NCBI RefSeq assembly: GCF_009363095.1
Contig: NZ_CP045295.1
Span: forward strand, 1,860,001 to 1,924,000
Origin: Paenibacillus cellulositrophicus
GTDB lineage: Bacteria; Bacillota; Bacilli; Paenibacillales; Paenibacillaceae
Reading direction: 5' to 3'
DNA: 64,000 bases
The number at the start of each line of letters is the position of its first letter. Positions within the stretch are counted from its first letter, which is position 1. Positions 16,374-25,029 of this stretch are shown one piece after another. The translations under genes and the position numbers were made by a program. The notes under the pieces were generated by a model that made no database searches, was not told the DNA's origin, and was given only the letters and a program-made list of their open reading frames with translations.

Positions 16374-17972
16374 TTACTTGGCAAATTTGCTGTTCAGTTC
16401 ATCCAGAACCGGTTGAACGAGGGACTGCTTGCTTTGTACCCACTTCTTCCAGTTTGCTTCCAGATCTCCGCCTTGCAGGATCAGGTTGGCATACTCGTTC
16501 TGGTAATCGAAGGATGCCTGGCTCTTCGCTTTGGAATCGTACAGCTGCACATCCCAGTCGTAAGTTGCCAGCTTGCCGCCTTCGCTGCCCAGTTTCGCTT
16601 TCTCTTTAAACAGCTCAACGGCGCGGTCACGATATTCCTTCTTGATCGCAGGGTTCACGATACTGAAGTCGTCACCCAAAATGTACAGTCCTTCAAAACG
16701 TGCCGGATATTTGTCTTCCAGGGTCGTTCCTTCCGGAAGCAGGCTGACCGGCTCTTTGTTCTCGTCGTACTTCCAATCCTTGCCCTCAAAGCCCATGTTC
16801 AGGAGCATTTGTCCTTCTTTGGTCGTTGAGTAATCGATAATATCCATGATGCGCTCGAACTTCTCTTTGCTGATGTTCGGCGAGAAGATCAGCGCAGACC
16901 AGAAGTTCGGCTGCTCCAGGTTGCGGTATTTGCCGTCGTCACCCAGAACGATCGCCGTATGGACGAGGTCGTCGCTGCTTACGCCCAGGTTCTTCTGCAT
17001 GTTCTTGTCCATGTCTTGTCTGTACGAAGCCAGACCGCCCAAGGACATCATCGCAGCAACGCCTTTGACTCTGAAGTTGTCGCTGCCTTCGTTGTTTTTC
17101 CAGGTGTAGAATTCCGGATTAAGCAGGCCTTCTTTGTACGCTTTCTGCATCAGTTTCAGACCGGTCAGCGTCTCCGGATCGGCTGGCCCCCAATGGAACT
17201 TGCCGTCTTCTCCTTTGTAGAACGCCGATTCCACGCGGGAGTGCTCACTGTTGGCCATGATGATGTTGGTCAAAGCGTCATCCGCTGTGTATGAGATCGG
17301 AACGAGCTTGGAGCCCAGCTTCCCTGGGTCTTTCTCTTTGACCAGTTCCGCGTAATGAATCAGTTCGCTGGTGGTGTAAGCATCCTTCAGTTCGAACCCG
17401 ACAGCTTTGGCCCAGTCTTTGCGGATCGCAATGACGCCGATTTGGTTCACAAGCGGATCAGCCGGTTTGTTCTGGTAGTACACCGGTTTCGGCAGAATGT
17501 AAGTACCGCCTGTCAGCTCTTCCAGCTTGTCGCCTAGGCCGGTCAGCTTGTAGGCCGCCGCCACATTCGGCCAGCGCTCTTTCCAGTCATCCGGGAATTT
17601 GTAGAGCAGTCCTTGATCGACATAGTTCATGAAATCGCCGTGCACGTAGTTCCAGCTGGCCACGTCAGGCAGGTCGCCGGAATTGATCCACAGGCGGAGT
17701 TTTTCCGGCCAGGAATCCCACTGTACGTAGTTGTAATCCCACTCGACGTTGAATTTGTCCATCCAGAACTTGTGGAACTCGTTGTCGAGCACACCGTCTT
17801 TGACTTCCGTGGTCTGCGCGACGGAAATTTTTAATTTGTCCTTGTAGTTCCCGTCCGCGTCTTTTTCGTTGCCGCCGGATGATGCCGTGTCTTTCCCGCA
17901 GGCAGTCACCGTCAGCATCACCGCCGACAGCGCAACGGCCAGAAGCGGTTTGAACAGCTTTTTGGTGTTCAT
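16374..17972 (-). CDS. Extracellular sugar-binding lipoprotein (LplA-like ABC transporter component)
   Basis: A 532-residue solute-binding lipoprotein. The signal peptide ends in lipobox VTAC, placing the anchor at Cys25, and a Gly/Ser/Asp-rich linker follows. The mature part has the two-lobe architecture of large family 1 binding proteins typical of Paenibacillus oligosaccharide importers, with Trp/Tyr-rich segments (FNVEWDYNYVQWDSWPEKL, SGDLPDVASWNYVHGDF) that could stack on sugars. It is followed by GH3 and GH94 genes and preceded by two permeases, with no ATPase gene. Such importers usually share an MsmX-type ATPase. The likely ligand is beta-1,2-glucooligosaccharides (inference from context). 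Confidence 0.9.
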   Translation of the reverse strand: MNTKKLFKPLLAVALSAVMLTVTACGKDTASSGGNEKDADGNYKDKLKISVAQTTEVKDGVLDNEFHKFWMDKFNVEWDYNYVQWDSWPEKLRLWINSGDLPDVASWNYVHGDFMNYVDQGLLYKFPDDWKERWPNVAAAYKLTGLGDKLEELTGGTYILPKPVYYQNKPADPLVNQIGVIAIRKDWAKAVGFELKDAYTTSELIHYAELVKEKDPGKLGSKLVPISYTADDALTNIIMANSEHSRVESAFYKGEDGKFHWGPADPETLTGLKLMQKAYKEGLLNPEFYTWKNNEGSDNFRVKGVAAMMSLGGLASYRQDMDKNMQKNLGVSSDDLVHTAIVLGDDGKYRNLEQPNFWSALIFSPNISKEKFERIMDIIDYSTTKEGQMLLNMGFEGKDWKYDENKEPVSLLPEGTTLEDKYPARFEGLYILGDDFSIVNPAIKKEYRDRAVELFKEKAKLGSEGGKLATYDWDVQLYDSKAKSQASFDYQNEYANLILQGGDLEANWKKWVQSKQSLVQPVLDELNSKFAK

Positions 17973-18027
17973 GTTTTTTCCCCTCTTTTGATCAGATTTT
18001 TTGTGGTAAAAAAAATCTATTGTGTAA

Positions 18028-18930
18028 TCAGGTCTTGATAGCCCCTGTTAACACCCCTTTGGCGAAGTGCTTTTGCAGCATCGGGAAGAAGCACATGATC
18101 GGCACCATCGATACGAAGACCGAAGCCATCTTCATTCCCGTGGAAAAACCAGATTTGTTCAGGGCGTCCACGCTGGCCGCATTCGAAACGTTTGTCGACG
18201 ATTCGACGATAATGGTCCGCAGGACGTTTTGCAGCGGAAGCATTTCCGCTTTTCGCAGGAAGATCATCGCATCATACCATCCGTTCCAGAAGGCCACGCC
18301 ATAGAACAGCGTAATGGTCGCCATAATCGGCGCCGCGAGCGGAAGGACGACGGAGAACAAGATGCGCCATTCGCCCGCCCCGTCGAGCCTCGCGGATTCC
18401 ATCAAGGACTCCGGCAGGCCCTGGAAGTAGTTCATCATCAGGATCATATTGAAGGCACTGAAGCTTCCTACCAGGATGACAGACCACAGGGAACCGGTGA
18501 GGTGCAGCGATTTCATGACCAGGTACAGCGGCACAATCCCGCCATTAAAGATCATGGTGAACAGGACGAGGAAGAAGATAAACTTTTTCCCCGGGAACTT
18601 GTTGCGGCTGAGGCCGTAAGCCATCGTGCTCGTCAGGAACAAGCTCAGCGGCAGGCCGACCACCAGAATTTTAATGGTGTTCCAGAAGCCCGTCAGCAGC
18701 CTGCCGTCTTCGAACAGCGCACGGTAGGCGTCCAGCGTCGGATGCTTCGGCCACAGCATCATCGGATTATCGGCATACTCCTTCTGTGAGGCGAGCGAAA
18801 TCGCGATCACGTTCAGGAACGGAATCAAAATAATTAAAGCCAACACAATCAGCACGATAAACATGATGTAATCGAGAAGCGTCATTTTACCGACCCGGTA
18901 TTTATGCCGTTTCTCAGCATGCGTACTCAT
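18028..18930 (-). CDS. Carbohydrate ABC transporter permease (YtcP/LplC-like)
   Basis: A 300-residue inner-membrane permease with six helices. The signature cytoplasmic loop reads ESARLDGAGEWRILFSVVLPLAAP (EAA motif, about residues 190-210). The C-terminus ends KHFAKGVLTGAIKT, typical of the CUT1 LplC/YtcP subgroup. GGAG precedes the ATG by about ten bases. It begins 18 nt after the other permease and ends 55 nt before the binding-protein gene, so all three form one transport cassette. Confidence 0.93.
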   Translation of the reverse strand: MSTHAEKRHKYRVGKMTLLDYIMFIVLIVLALIILIPFLNVIAISLASQKEYADNPMMLWPKHPTLDAYRALFEDGRLLTGFWNTIKILVVGLPLSLFLTSTMAYGLSRNKFPGKKFIFFLVLFTMIFNGGIVPLYLVMKSLHLTGSLWSVILVGSFSAFNMILMMNYFQGLPESLMESARLDGAGEWRILFSVVLPLAAPIMATITLFYGVAFWNGWYDAMIFLRKAEMLPLQNVLRTIIVESSTNVSNAASVDALNKSGFSTGMKMASVFVSMVPIMCFFPMLQKHFAKGVLTGAIKT

Positions 18931-18948
18931 CTCTCTAACACTCCTTTC

Positions 18949-19908
18949 CTAACGGAACAATCCGTCTCCGCCCATCAGTTTGGCCACGCGGTCCGCAGCA
19001 AGCAGCAGAATCATGTTCACGAGCGAACGGAACAAGCTGACCGCTGTCGAGAACGAGAAGTCCGTCGAGGACTGGAACGTGATCCGGTAAATGTACACGT
19101 CGAGCACCTGGGACACGTTCTGCGTCGCCGCATTCGCCAAGTTGAAAATCTGATCGAAGCCGGCGGACATCAGGCCGCCCACGTTCAGGATGAACATGAC
19201 TGTGACGGTCGGCAAAATGTTCGGCAGCGTAATTTTGAAAATTTGCTGCATCCGCGAAGCGCCGTCGATCTGCGCCGATTCGTATTGGTCCTGGTCGATC
19301 CCCGAGATAGCAGCCAGGAAGATGATGGCCCCCCATCCGGTTGATTTCCAGATGTCCGTCAAAATCAGCATCGGCAGGAACATGGGCTCGGAGCCGAGGA
19401 AGTTGATCGTCGGAAGTCCAAGAAGCTGCAGCGCGCTGTTCAGCAGGCCGTCATAGGAAAGGACGTTGATCACGATCCCCGAAACAATGATCCACGACAG
19501 GAACTGCGGAAACGTAAAGATCGTCTGGAACAGCTTCTTCGTCTTCCGCATCCGGAGCTCGTTCAGCAGGAGCGCCAGCAGAATCGGGAACGGGAAGGTG
19601 ATGATCAGCTTGATAATGTTGATGTACAGTGTTCTCCACACCGCTTGAGCAAACGTCGGGTCGCGGAATACATACTTGAAGTTCTCCAGGCCGACCCAAG
19701 GGCTGCCCCAAATTCCCATGTTGGCTTTGTAATGCTTAAACGCGAGCGACAAGCCGCCCATCGGCAGATAAGCAAACAGGATCAGCCAGATGATGCCGGG
19801 AATAAGCAGCGTATACGTCATCCGGTGCTTCCAAATTTCCGTAAACAGATTACCGGTTTTGGAACGCCCCTTTGCATTTTTGTTCGGCCCTAAGGCTGCG
19901 GGTTTCAA
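18949..19908 (-). CDS. Carbohydrate ABC transporter permease (LplB-like)
   Basis: A 319-residue membrane permease, partner of the downstream YtcP-like subunit. Six helices are visible, beginning MTYTLLIPGIIWLILFAYLP. The EAA loop reads ESAQIDGASRMQQIFKITLP, and the C-terminus contains FRSLVNMILLLAADRVAKLMGGDGLF. The start is TTG 19908 with GAGGAG seven bases upstream. A GTG at 19923 would overlap the esterase stop and lacks a ribosome site. Confidence 0.92.
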   Translation of the reverse strand: MKPAALGPNKNAKGRSKTGNLFTEIWKHRMTYTLLIPGIIWLILFAYLPMGGLSLAFKHYKANMGIWGSPWVGLENFKYVFRDPTFAQAVWRTLYINIIKLIITFPFPILLALLLNELRMRKTKKLFQTIFTFPQFLSWIIVSGIVINVLSYDGLLNSALQLLGLPTINFLGSEPMFLPMLILTDIWKSTGWGAIIFLAAISGIDQDQYESAQIDGASRMQQIFKITLPNILPTVTVMFILNVGGLMSAGFDQIFNLANAATQNVSQVLDVYIYRITFQSSTDFSFSTAVSLFRSLVNMILLLAADRVAKLMGGDGLFR

Positions 19909-19922
19909 TTGGCATCTCCTCA

Positions 19923-20687
19923 CTATTCTTGGGTCTTGTCTTCAAACAGAAAATCAAAAGCGGTCTTTAAATGCTCTTCCCAAAAGAGCCAGTCATGCGT
20001 TCCCGGTCCCTCAACGTACCGGAAATCGAACGGGCTGTTCTCCATGCTGGCGGCAAACTGCCGGTTCATTCCGACGAACGGATCCTCCGATCCGCAGCAG
20101 CACAGCACCGCCGGCAGCCTTCGGCCCTCTTCGATCAATTTCGCGGACAGCGCATACACATCCTGATCCGGCTTCACCTCAAGCTCCGGTCCAAAGACGG
20201 CCTGCATCTCCCTGCGCATCCCTTCCGGCATCGCCGGGTCATTCAGACGCTGACGGATGTCGGTCACGCCCGAGAAAGATACGGCTTTGGCGTACCGCTC
20301 CGGGTAGGTGAGCGCGCATTTGAGCGCTCCGTAGCCGCCCATTGACAATCCCGCGACAAACGTTCTTTCGGGATCGGTATTCAAATGCAGCAGGCGCCCG
20401 CACAGCTTGGGTAGCTCTTCTGTGATGTAGTGAAAATAGTCCAGCCCGTAAACCATGTCGGTATAAAAGCTTCGTCCTGCTTCCGGCATGATCACCGTAC
20501 AGCCGTACCTCGCCGCGAACATTTCCACGGTCGTCAGGCGGTGCCAGGTGCTAGCGTTGTCCCCCGCTCCGTGCAGAAGATACAACGTGCTTGAAGTGGG
20601 GATGCCGGTATCCACCGGAGAGATCACATGGATGTTGGTCGTCATCCGCAGTGTAGGCGAGCCGGTATCGATCGTTAGATGCGCCAT
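19923..20687 (-). CDS. Alpha/beta-hydrolase esterase (esterase D / antigen 85-like)
   Basis: A 254-residue cytoplasmic hydrolase. The nucleophile elbow GLSMGGYGALK is near residues 113-123, and the catalytic His is probably in GPGTHDWLFWEEHLK near the C-terminus. An early LLHGAGDNASTW oxyanion-hole motif is present. It resembles CE1-type or FrmB-like esterases. As first gene of the sugar-uptake operon, behind a LacI-controlled promoter, it may strip acyl groups from imported oligosaccharides. That role is inferred. AAGGGG precedes the ATG. Confidence 0.88.
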   Translation of the reverse strand: MAHLTIDTGSPTLRMTTNIHVISPVDTGIPTSSTLYLLHGAGDNASTWHRLTTVEMFAARYGCTVIMPEAGRSFYTDMVYGLDYFHYITEELPKLCGRLLHLNTDPERTFVAGLSMGGYGALKCALTYPERYAKAVSFSGVTDIRQRLNDPAMPEGMRREMQAVFGPELEVKPDQDVYALSAKLIEEGRRLPAVLCCCGSEDPFVGMNRQFAASMENSPFDFRYVEGPGTHDWLFWEEHLKTAFDFLFEDKTQE

Positions 20688-20903
20688 ATGTAACCCCTTT
20701 CATTTCAGTTCGACTGCTCTATCGTGTTGTCCGCCTTAGTCAGCAGCAGCCCCCTTTCGGGAAGCCGGCCCGGCTGAGCCGATAACGGACAGTTTCGGCC
20801 CGTCATTGGTTCTTCTGATCGCCGATTGCGTTCCCGCCTAAGCAAGATCCGATTCAGCCTCATCGGGCGTTATCGGTAGCTGCCGCAGGAGCGTCAAAAG
20901 TGA

Positions 20904-20933
20904 TGAAAGCGATTTTTTCGAATCGTTTCGATT
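20904..20933 (-). promoter_or_regulatory. LacI-type operator with adjacent cre-like site
   Basis: AATCGAAACGATT (20921-20933) is a perfect 5+3+5 inverted repeat lying over the predicted transcription start of the promoter at 20937-20965, the classic position for a LacI-family repressor. Immediately downstream, 20904-20917 matches the CcpA cre consensus TGWAANCGNTNWCA at 12 of 14 positions. Confidence 0.65.
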
Positions 20934-20936
20934 AAC

Positions 20937-20965
20937 ATCATAAGCCCGTTGTCTAAACCTGTCAA
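20937..20965 (-). promoter_or_regulatory. SigA promoter of the glucan uptake operon
   Basis: Minus strand TTGACA (20960-20965), 17-bp spacer, TATGAT (20937-20942). The predicted start near 20930 falls inside the palindromic operator. It leaves an untranslated leader of about 240 nt before the esterase ATG, in which I see no recognisable riboswitch. Confidence 0.8.
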
Positions 20966-21060
20966 CAACCTTTTTTACAAAGGCCCAGCGAACTGTATTT
21001 TTGTGCAAATCCCTGATCCCACTTACGTTAATGCGACAAAATCCCTATCAGATGACAAAT

Positions 21061-21110
21061 GGTAACCGCTTACAAAATGGAGTTGACAACATAAAGTAAT
21101 CTGTAATAAT
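21061..21110 (+). promoter_or_regulatory. Promoter with upstream cre-like site
   Basis: TTGACA (21083-21088) and AATAAT (21105-21110) with a 16-bp spacer form a SigA-type promoter for the serine hydrolase. Just upstream, 21061-21074 (GGTAACCGCTTACA) matches 13 of 14 positions of the CcpA cre consensus, so carbon-catabolite control is likely. Confidence 0.65.
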
Positions 21111-21132
21111 CTCAAGATTAACGAGTCATGTG

Positions 21133-21142
21133 GAAACGTTTC
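21133..21142. promoter_or_regulatory. GAAACGTTTC palindrome (LacI-family operator candidate)
   Basis: A perfect 10-bp palindrome with the central CG typical of LacI-family operators, about 20 bp downstream of the predicted start of the rightward promoter. It differs in half-site sequence from the operator at 20921-20933, so another regulator may be involved. Confidence 0.45.
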
Positions 21143-21236
21143 TATAGATTTCATCCTATTCCTGACGGCCGTAGCGGAACGGCACATGCTGTAACCCGTT
21201 TCAGCCATAGGGATCAAGCGGAAGGAAGGCTTAACG

Positions 21237-22142
21237 ATGACATTTCAAATCGGCGGTTTTGTCGATAACGTAGGCAGCAGGAAACTGAACGTCTTATCGG
21301 TCCGGGTGCTGCAAAATGGGCAGCGGCTGGGGCAATGGGACCGGGATGGCGACCCTCGCCGGCTTCAGCATTCGGTCAGCAAGTCTTTTACATGCATGGC
21401 GGTCGGACTTGCCATCGCCGAAGGAAAGCTGACACTGGATGCACGGTTAAACGATTTTTTTTCGAATTACGGGAAGTCGGTGAAGGGTTCGGCCTATCCT
21501 CCGGGAGAGCTGACCCTCGGTCATCTGCTCCGGATGGCCTCAGGCCACGATGCCCCGCCGCTCTGGGCGGAAGAGCGGGAAACGCTGCAGGAGAAGGATT
21601 GGGCAAAATACTATATGTCCCTGCCCTTGGACCGGATGCCCGGAGAGACCTTCACGTACAGCAGCGGCGATACGTTTATGATCTCGGCCATGGTTCAGGC
21701 AGCCGCCCTAGAGACGGTGCGCGATTATTTGGTGCCGCGGCTGTTCGAGCCGCTCGGTATCCGGGATGTCCGGTGGGACACGTCGCCGCTAGGCGTCACG
21801 CTCGGCTGCACCGGGCTGTGGGTCAGCTGCGAAGAGCTGAGCCGGTTCGGCCAGCTGCTGCTGCAGAAGGGGCGATGGCAGGGCGTCCAGCTGATCCCGG
21901 AGGCATGGATCGGCGAGGCAACGCGGAAGCAAATCGACACGCCGGGAACGGCGGACTGGGGTGCGGGTTACGGCGGCCAATTCTGGATGTGCACGCACGG
22001 AGCATACCGCGCCGACGGCATGCGTGGACAGTTCTGCGTCGTCATCCCGGACAAAGAGGCCGTGATCGCCATCAACAGTGACGAGGATGATATGCAGGGC
22101 ATTCTCGACGCCGTCTGGGCGGATATTTTGCCCCAGCTCTAA
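21237..22142 (+). CDS. Serine hydrolase of the beta-lactamase (class C/PBP4*) family
   Basis: A 301-residue protein of the beta-lactamase-related serine hydrolase fold. The catalytic S-x-x-K tetrad is SVSK (within QHSVSKSFTC, near residues 61-64), and the Y-S-x motif appears as TYSSGDTF near residue 141. There is no signal peptide, so it probably acts in the cytoplasm as an esterase or amidase rather than a resistance enzyme. GGAAGGAAGG precedes the ATG. It diverges from the glucan operon and shares its regulatory region, which suggests a linked role. Confidence 0.88.
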   Translation: MTFQIGGFVDNVGSRKLNVLSVRVLQNGQRLGQWDRDGDPRRLQHSVSKSFTCMAVGLAIAEGKLTLDARLNDFFSNYGKSVKGSAYPPGELTLGHLLRMASGHDAPPLWAEERETLQEKDWAKYYMSLPLDRMPGETFTYSSGDTFMISAMVQAAALETVRDYLVPRLFEPLGIRDVRWDTSPLGVTLGCTGLWVSCEELSRFGQLLLQKGRWQGVQLIPEAWIGEATRKQIDTPGTADWGAGYGGQFWMCTHGAYRADGMRGQFCVVIPDKEAVIAINSDEDDMQGILDAVWADILPQL

Positions 22143-22179
22143 GCGTGTTACATTTTCGTGACATGTCAGAAAATACAAC

Positions 22180-22219
22180 AAAACGGTGCTTCCTCTTAGG
22201 CGAGGAGAGCACCGTTTTT
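22180..22219. terminator. Terminator after serine hydrolase gene
   Basis: AAAACGGTGCT and AGCACCGTTTT form an 11-bp stem followed by further T, between the hydrolase and the convergent fucU-like gene. Confidence 0.85.
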
Positions 22220-22266
22220 GCTTGCTTGGGGATGAGGAATCTGGACCTTTCGTATCTGTCATTTCC

Positions 22267-22695
22267 TTAAGAAATGACCCCTTTGGACAAAATCAGGTTG
22301 CCGTACAACGCACGTTCTCCGGTCGCCACGACCGCATAGGCTTTCTTCGCGCGTTCATAAAATTCGAAACGTTCCAATTCGGTGAACTTGATGTCTTCCC
22401 CTTCCGTCTCATGCACGATCTTGCGGTATACTTCCCACACCGGCGTTTCCACCGGATCACCCGGCACCACCTGCATCAGCATGACGGGGTACTCCACGTA
22501 CCTGTTCAGGGGCAGCAGCTCAAGCACAGCCTGGAGCAGCTCGGGAATGCCGTGGCCGTCCGCCCGAACCAGCCGCTTGGCCAGACTGGCGGAAGGGAAA
22601 TTTCCGTCGGCGAATACGATCTCGTCCCCGTGCCCCATTTCGCTTAATATTTTCAACAGCTCAGGAGACAGCAATGCAGAAATTCCTTTCAACAT
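22267..22695 (-). CDS. fucU: RbsD/FucU-family sugar mutarotase
   Basis: A 142-residue cytoplasmic mutarotase that speeds interconversion of sugar anomers (L-fucose in FucU, ribose in RbsD). The diagnostic N-terminus MLKGISALLSPELLKILSEM is followed by GHGDEIVFADGNFP, containing the catalytic His and Asp, and C-terminal ERFEFYERAKKAYAVVATGE with conserved Tyr. This pattern fits FucU better than RbsD. AGGAGG precedes the ATG. It diverges from the MFS carrier at 22868. No fucose catabolic genes are seen nearby. Confidence 0.88.
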   Translation of the reverse strand: MLKGISALLSPELLKILSEMGHGDEIVFADGNFPSASLAKRLVRADGHGIPELLQAVLELLPLNRYVEYPVMLMQVVPGDPVETPVWEVYRKIVHETEGEDIKFTELERFEFYERAKKAYAVVATGERALYGNLILSKGVIS

Positions 22696-22867
22696 GACAA
22701 AAACCTCCTATTATGTTCCCACTTGGGGTGTCCTGAAACATAATACGACACGCGGCAGGAATATCCTTCCTGAAATAATTTTTACACTCGCATGAAGCTA
22801 CCGGATACACTGTCGTTGTATAATAGTGGAAAATGACCCCTAACACGAAACGGAGGATTTGTCGTCC

Positions 22868-24073
22868 ATGAAAAAGACCTGGCTGCTTGGCTTCGGATTT
22901 TTCAGCATCAGCATCACCTGGGCGCTGTACAATGCGTTTGTTCCGTTTTTCCTCGATCCGTATCTGAAGAGCGCCGCGTGGATCGGCTTCATGATGACCA
23001 TCGACAACTATTTCGCCCTGTTCCTGCAGCCATGGATCGGCAACCGGAGCGACCGGACCGTCTCCCGTTTCGGCAAGCGGATGCCCTACCTGCTTATCGG
23101 CATGCCGCTCGCTGCCCTGTTCGTCGTCCTGATCCCCTTTCACACCAGTCTGCTGACGCTGGTCCTGTTCATGATGCTGATGAACCTGGCGATGAGCCTC
23201 TACCGCTCGCCAACGATCGCGCTCATGCCGGACATCACGCCGGAAGGGAAGCGGACCAAAGCCAACGGCGTTATCAACTTCATGGGCGGCGTAGGCGGCA
23301 TTCTCGCGTTTGCCGGCGGATCGCTGCTGTACAACCAGAACCGCTCCTTCCCGTTTATCGCCGCGGCGGTCATCACCCTGCTGTCGCTGTGGATCCTGTA
23401 CCGCTTCGTCCCCGTTCGGGGAAGCGGTTCCACACCTTCCTCCGCGCCGCAGGAAGGAAGCCGGATCAAGCTGCGCGGCGAGCTGGACCGGACGACGGTG
23501 CTGCTGCTGATCGCTATCTTTTTCTGGTTCGTCGGCTATCAGGGCGTCGAATCGTTGTTTACGCTTTACGGCAAGCATCATATGGGGCTGCAGGAAAGCG
23601 CCGCTTCCTTCTCCCTGACCTTCTTTTCGCTGTTCTTCGTCCTGTTTGCCATCCCGAGCGGCTGGCTCGGCAACCGTTACGGGAAGAAGAAGATCATCCT
23701 GACGGGCGTCGCCGGCCTGTTTCTCGTGTTCGCGGCCGTTCCGTTCATCGGAACCGTGGGACCGCTCCGCGTGCTGCTTGCTCTCGGCGGCATCTTCTGG
23801 GCATGCATCAATATTAATTCCTATCCGTTCATCGTATCGACCGGAAGCGAAGCGAGCATCGGAACCCGAACCGGACTGTATTACCTCGTGTCCTCTCTGG
23901 CCGCAATCACCTCGCCGCCACTGCTCGGGCTGATCATCGACCAGTTCGGCTACGCCTCCTTGTTTGTCGTCGCGTCGGCCAGCCTGCTGATCGCCCTGCT
24001 GTTCCTGACGATGGTCCGCCATGACGGCAAAACGGCCGGCGCAGGGTCCGAGACAGCGACGCTAAACGGATAA
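22868..24073 (+). CDS. MFS transporter (SLC45/sugar-type)
   Basis: A 401-residue carrier with twelve membrane helices. The loop after helix 2 reads GNRSDRTVSRFGKRMPYLL, the R-x-G-R-R/K-like signature shared by SLC45 and GPH sugar carriers. The central loop carries the charged segment KLRGELDRTT. ATG 22868 lies 11 bases after GGAGG; the in-frame TTG at 22859 is only two bases from it and is unlikely. It diverges from the fucU-like gene, so a monosaccharide or disaccharide substrate is plausible. Confidence 0.85.
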   Translation: MKKTWLLGFGFFSISITWALYNAFVPFFLDPYLKSAAWIGFMMTIDNYFALFLQPWIGNRSDRTVSRFGKRMPYLLIGMPLAALFVVLIPFHTSLLTLVLFMMLMNLAMSLYRSPTIALMPDITPEGKRTKANGVINFMGGVGGILAFAGGSLLYNQNRSFPFIAAAVITLLSLWILYRFVPVRGSGSTPSSAPQEGSRIKLRGELDRTTVLLLIAIFFWFVGYQGVESLFTLYGKHHMGLQESAASFSLTFFSLFFVLFAIPSGWLGNRYGKKKIILTGVAGLFLVFAAVPFIGTVGPLRVLLALGGIFWACININSYPFIVSTGSEASIGTRTGLYYLVSSLAAITSPPLLGLIIDQFGYASLFVVASASLLIALLFLTMVRHDGKTAGAGSETATLNG

Positions 24074-24090
24074 ACAGATGGGCGTATTAC

Positions 24091-24133
24091 AAAAAAACAT
24101 CCGCGGCTGACGAAGCCAAGCGGATGTTTTTTT
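24091..24133. terminator. Terminator between MFS and nuclease-like genes
   Basis: AAAAACATCCG and CGGATGTTTTT form a stem with A and T flanks, serving convergent genes. Confidence 0.88.
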
Positions 24134-24159
24134 GCTGACATGCGAATTGCCAATGCCTG

Positions 24160-25029
24160 CTACACCAGCAGGTCGGCGACCACCGGAAAATGGTCGGACG
24201 GCATTTTGCCCTGGCGGTGGTCGGTGATCACGCCAAAATTGCGAACCTGTACCCCGCTGGTCACGAAAATAAAATCGATGGCGCTCTCGAACTCGAGACC
24301 ATGCTCCTCGCCCGGGTTTAAATACGCAGGGAACAGCCGCGCGGCCGTTTCCCGGGAGTCAAAGCCCTGGAAGGTGAATGCCGGGCCGAAATGCCGGTAA
24401 TCCGCGCTGACCGCCGCATCACGCAGCAGAGCCCCGCCCTCTTCTTCGCCGCAGAGGACGCGGTAGGCTTCCGAATCGCTGGTGACGTTGAAATCCCCGG
24501 TCAGCACCGCGGCGCCCTTTTCCACCAAGTCCCGGATCCGGCTTTTGATCAAATGCGCGCTCTGCTTGACCGCCTCGACGCCGATGTGGTCAAAATGAGT
24601 GTTCAGATGGATAAATTCTTTTCCCGTATATGTATCTTTGAACCGGCACCAGGTTACCATCCGGGTGCAGGCTGCGTCCCAGCCCAATTTGCCCGGCTTC
24701 TCCGGCTCTTCGGACAGCCAGAAATGTCCATGCTCCAGCGGCTCCAGCCGCTGCTTCAGGTAAAAGATGCAGGCGTATTCGCCGTCCTGCTTTCCGTCCT
24801 CCCGGCCGGCTCCGATCCAGCCGTACTCCGGCAGACGCTCTTCCAGATCCGTCAGCTGGTTATGCAGCACCTCCTGCATGCCGACCAAGTCGGCGCGGTG
24901 GAAGCGGACGATTCCCGCAACCAAGTCCCGCCGGCTGTTCCATGTATTCTCGCCTTCCTTGTCATAGTCGTTTTTGATGTTATACGACATGAACCGGAGC
25001 TCCATCTCCGGTTTAGCTGTGTTGCTCAC
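24160..25029 (-). CDS. Endonuclease/exonuclease/phosphatase family protein
   Basis: A 289-residue protein of the metal-dependent EEP fold (DNase I / sphingomyelinase / inositol phosphatase type). Visible motifs: MSYNIKND, then VGMQEVL with the metal-binding Glu, LNTHFDHIG, TGDFNVTSDSEAY, and the C-terminal catalytic SDHFPVVADL. No signal peptide is present, so it is cytoplasmic. The start is GTG with GAGGTG upstream. The substrate cannot be read from the sequence. It is monocistronic. Confidence 0.9.
   Translation of the reverse strand: MSNTAKPEMELRFMSYNIKNDYDKEGENTWNSRRDLVAGIVRFHRADLVGMQEVLHNQLTDLEERLPEYGWIGAGREDGKQDGEYACIFYLKQRLEPLEHGHFWLSEEPEKPGKLGWDAACTRMVTWCRFKDTYTGKEFIHLNTHFDHIGVEAVKQSAHLIKSRIRDLVEKGAAVLTGDFNVTSDSEAYRVLCGEEEGGALLRDAAVSADYRHFGPAFTFQGFDSRETAARLFPAYLNPGEEHGLEFESAIDFIFVTSGVQVRNFGVITDHRQGKMPSDHFPVVADLLV

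Noticed and set aside
22661..24022. 453-codon minus-strand frame over the MFS gene
   Set aside because: Gln/Arg/Asp-rich shadow; the opposite strand encodes a clear 12-helix transporter.
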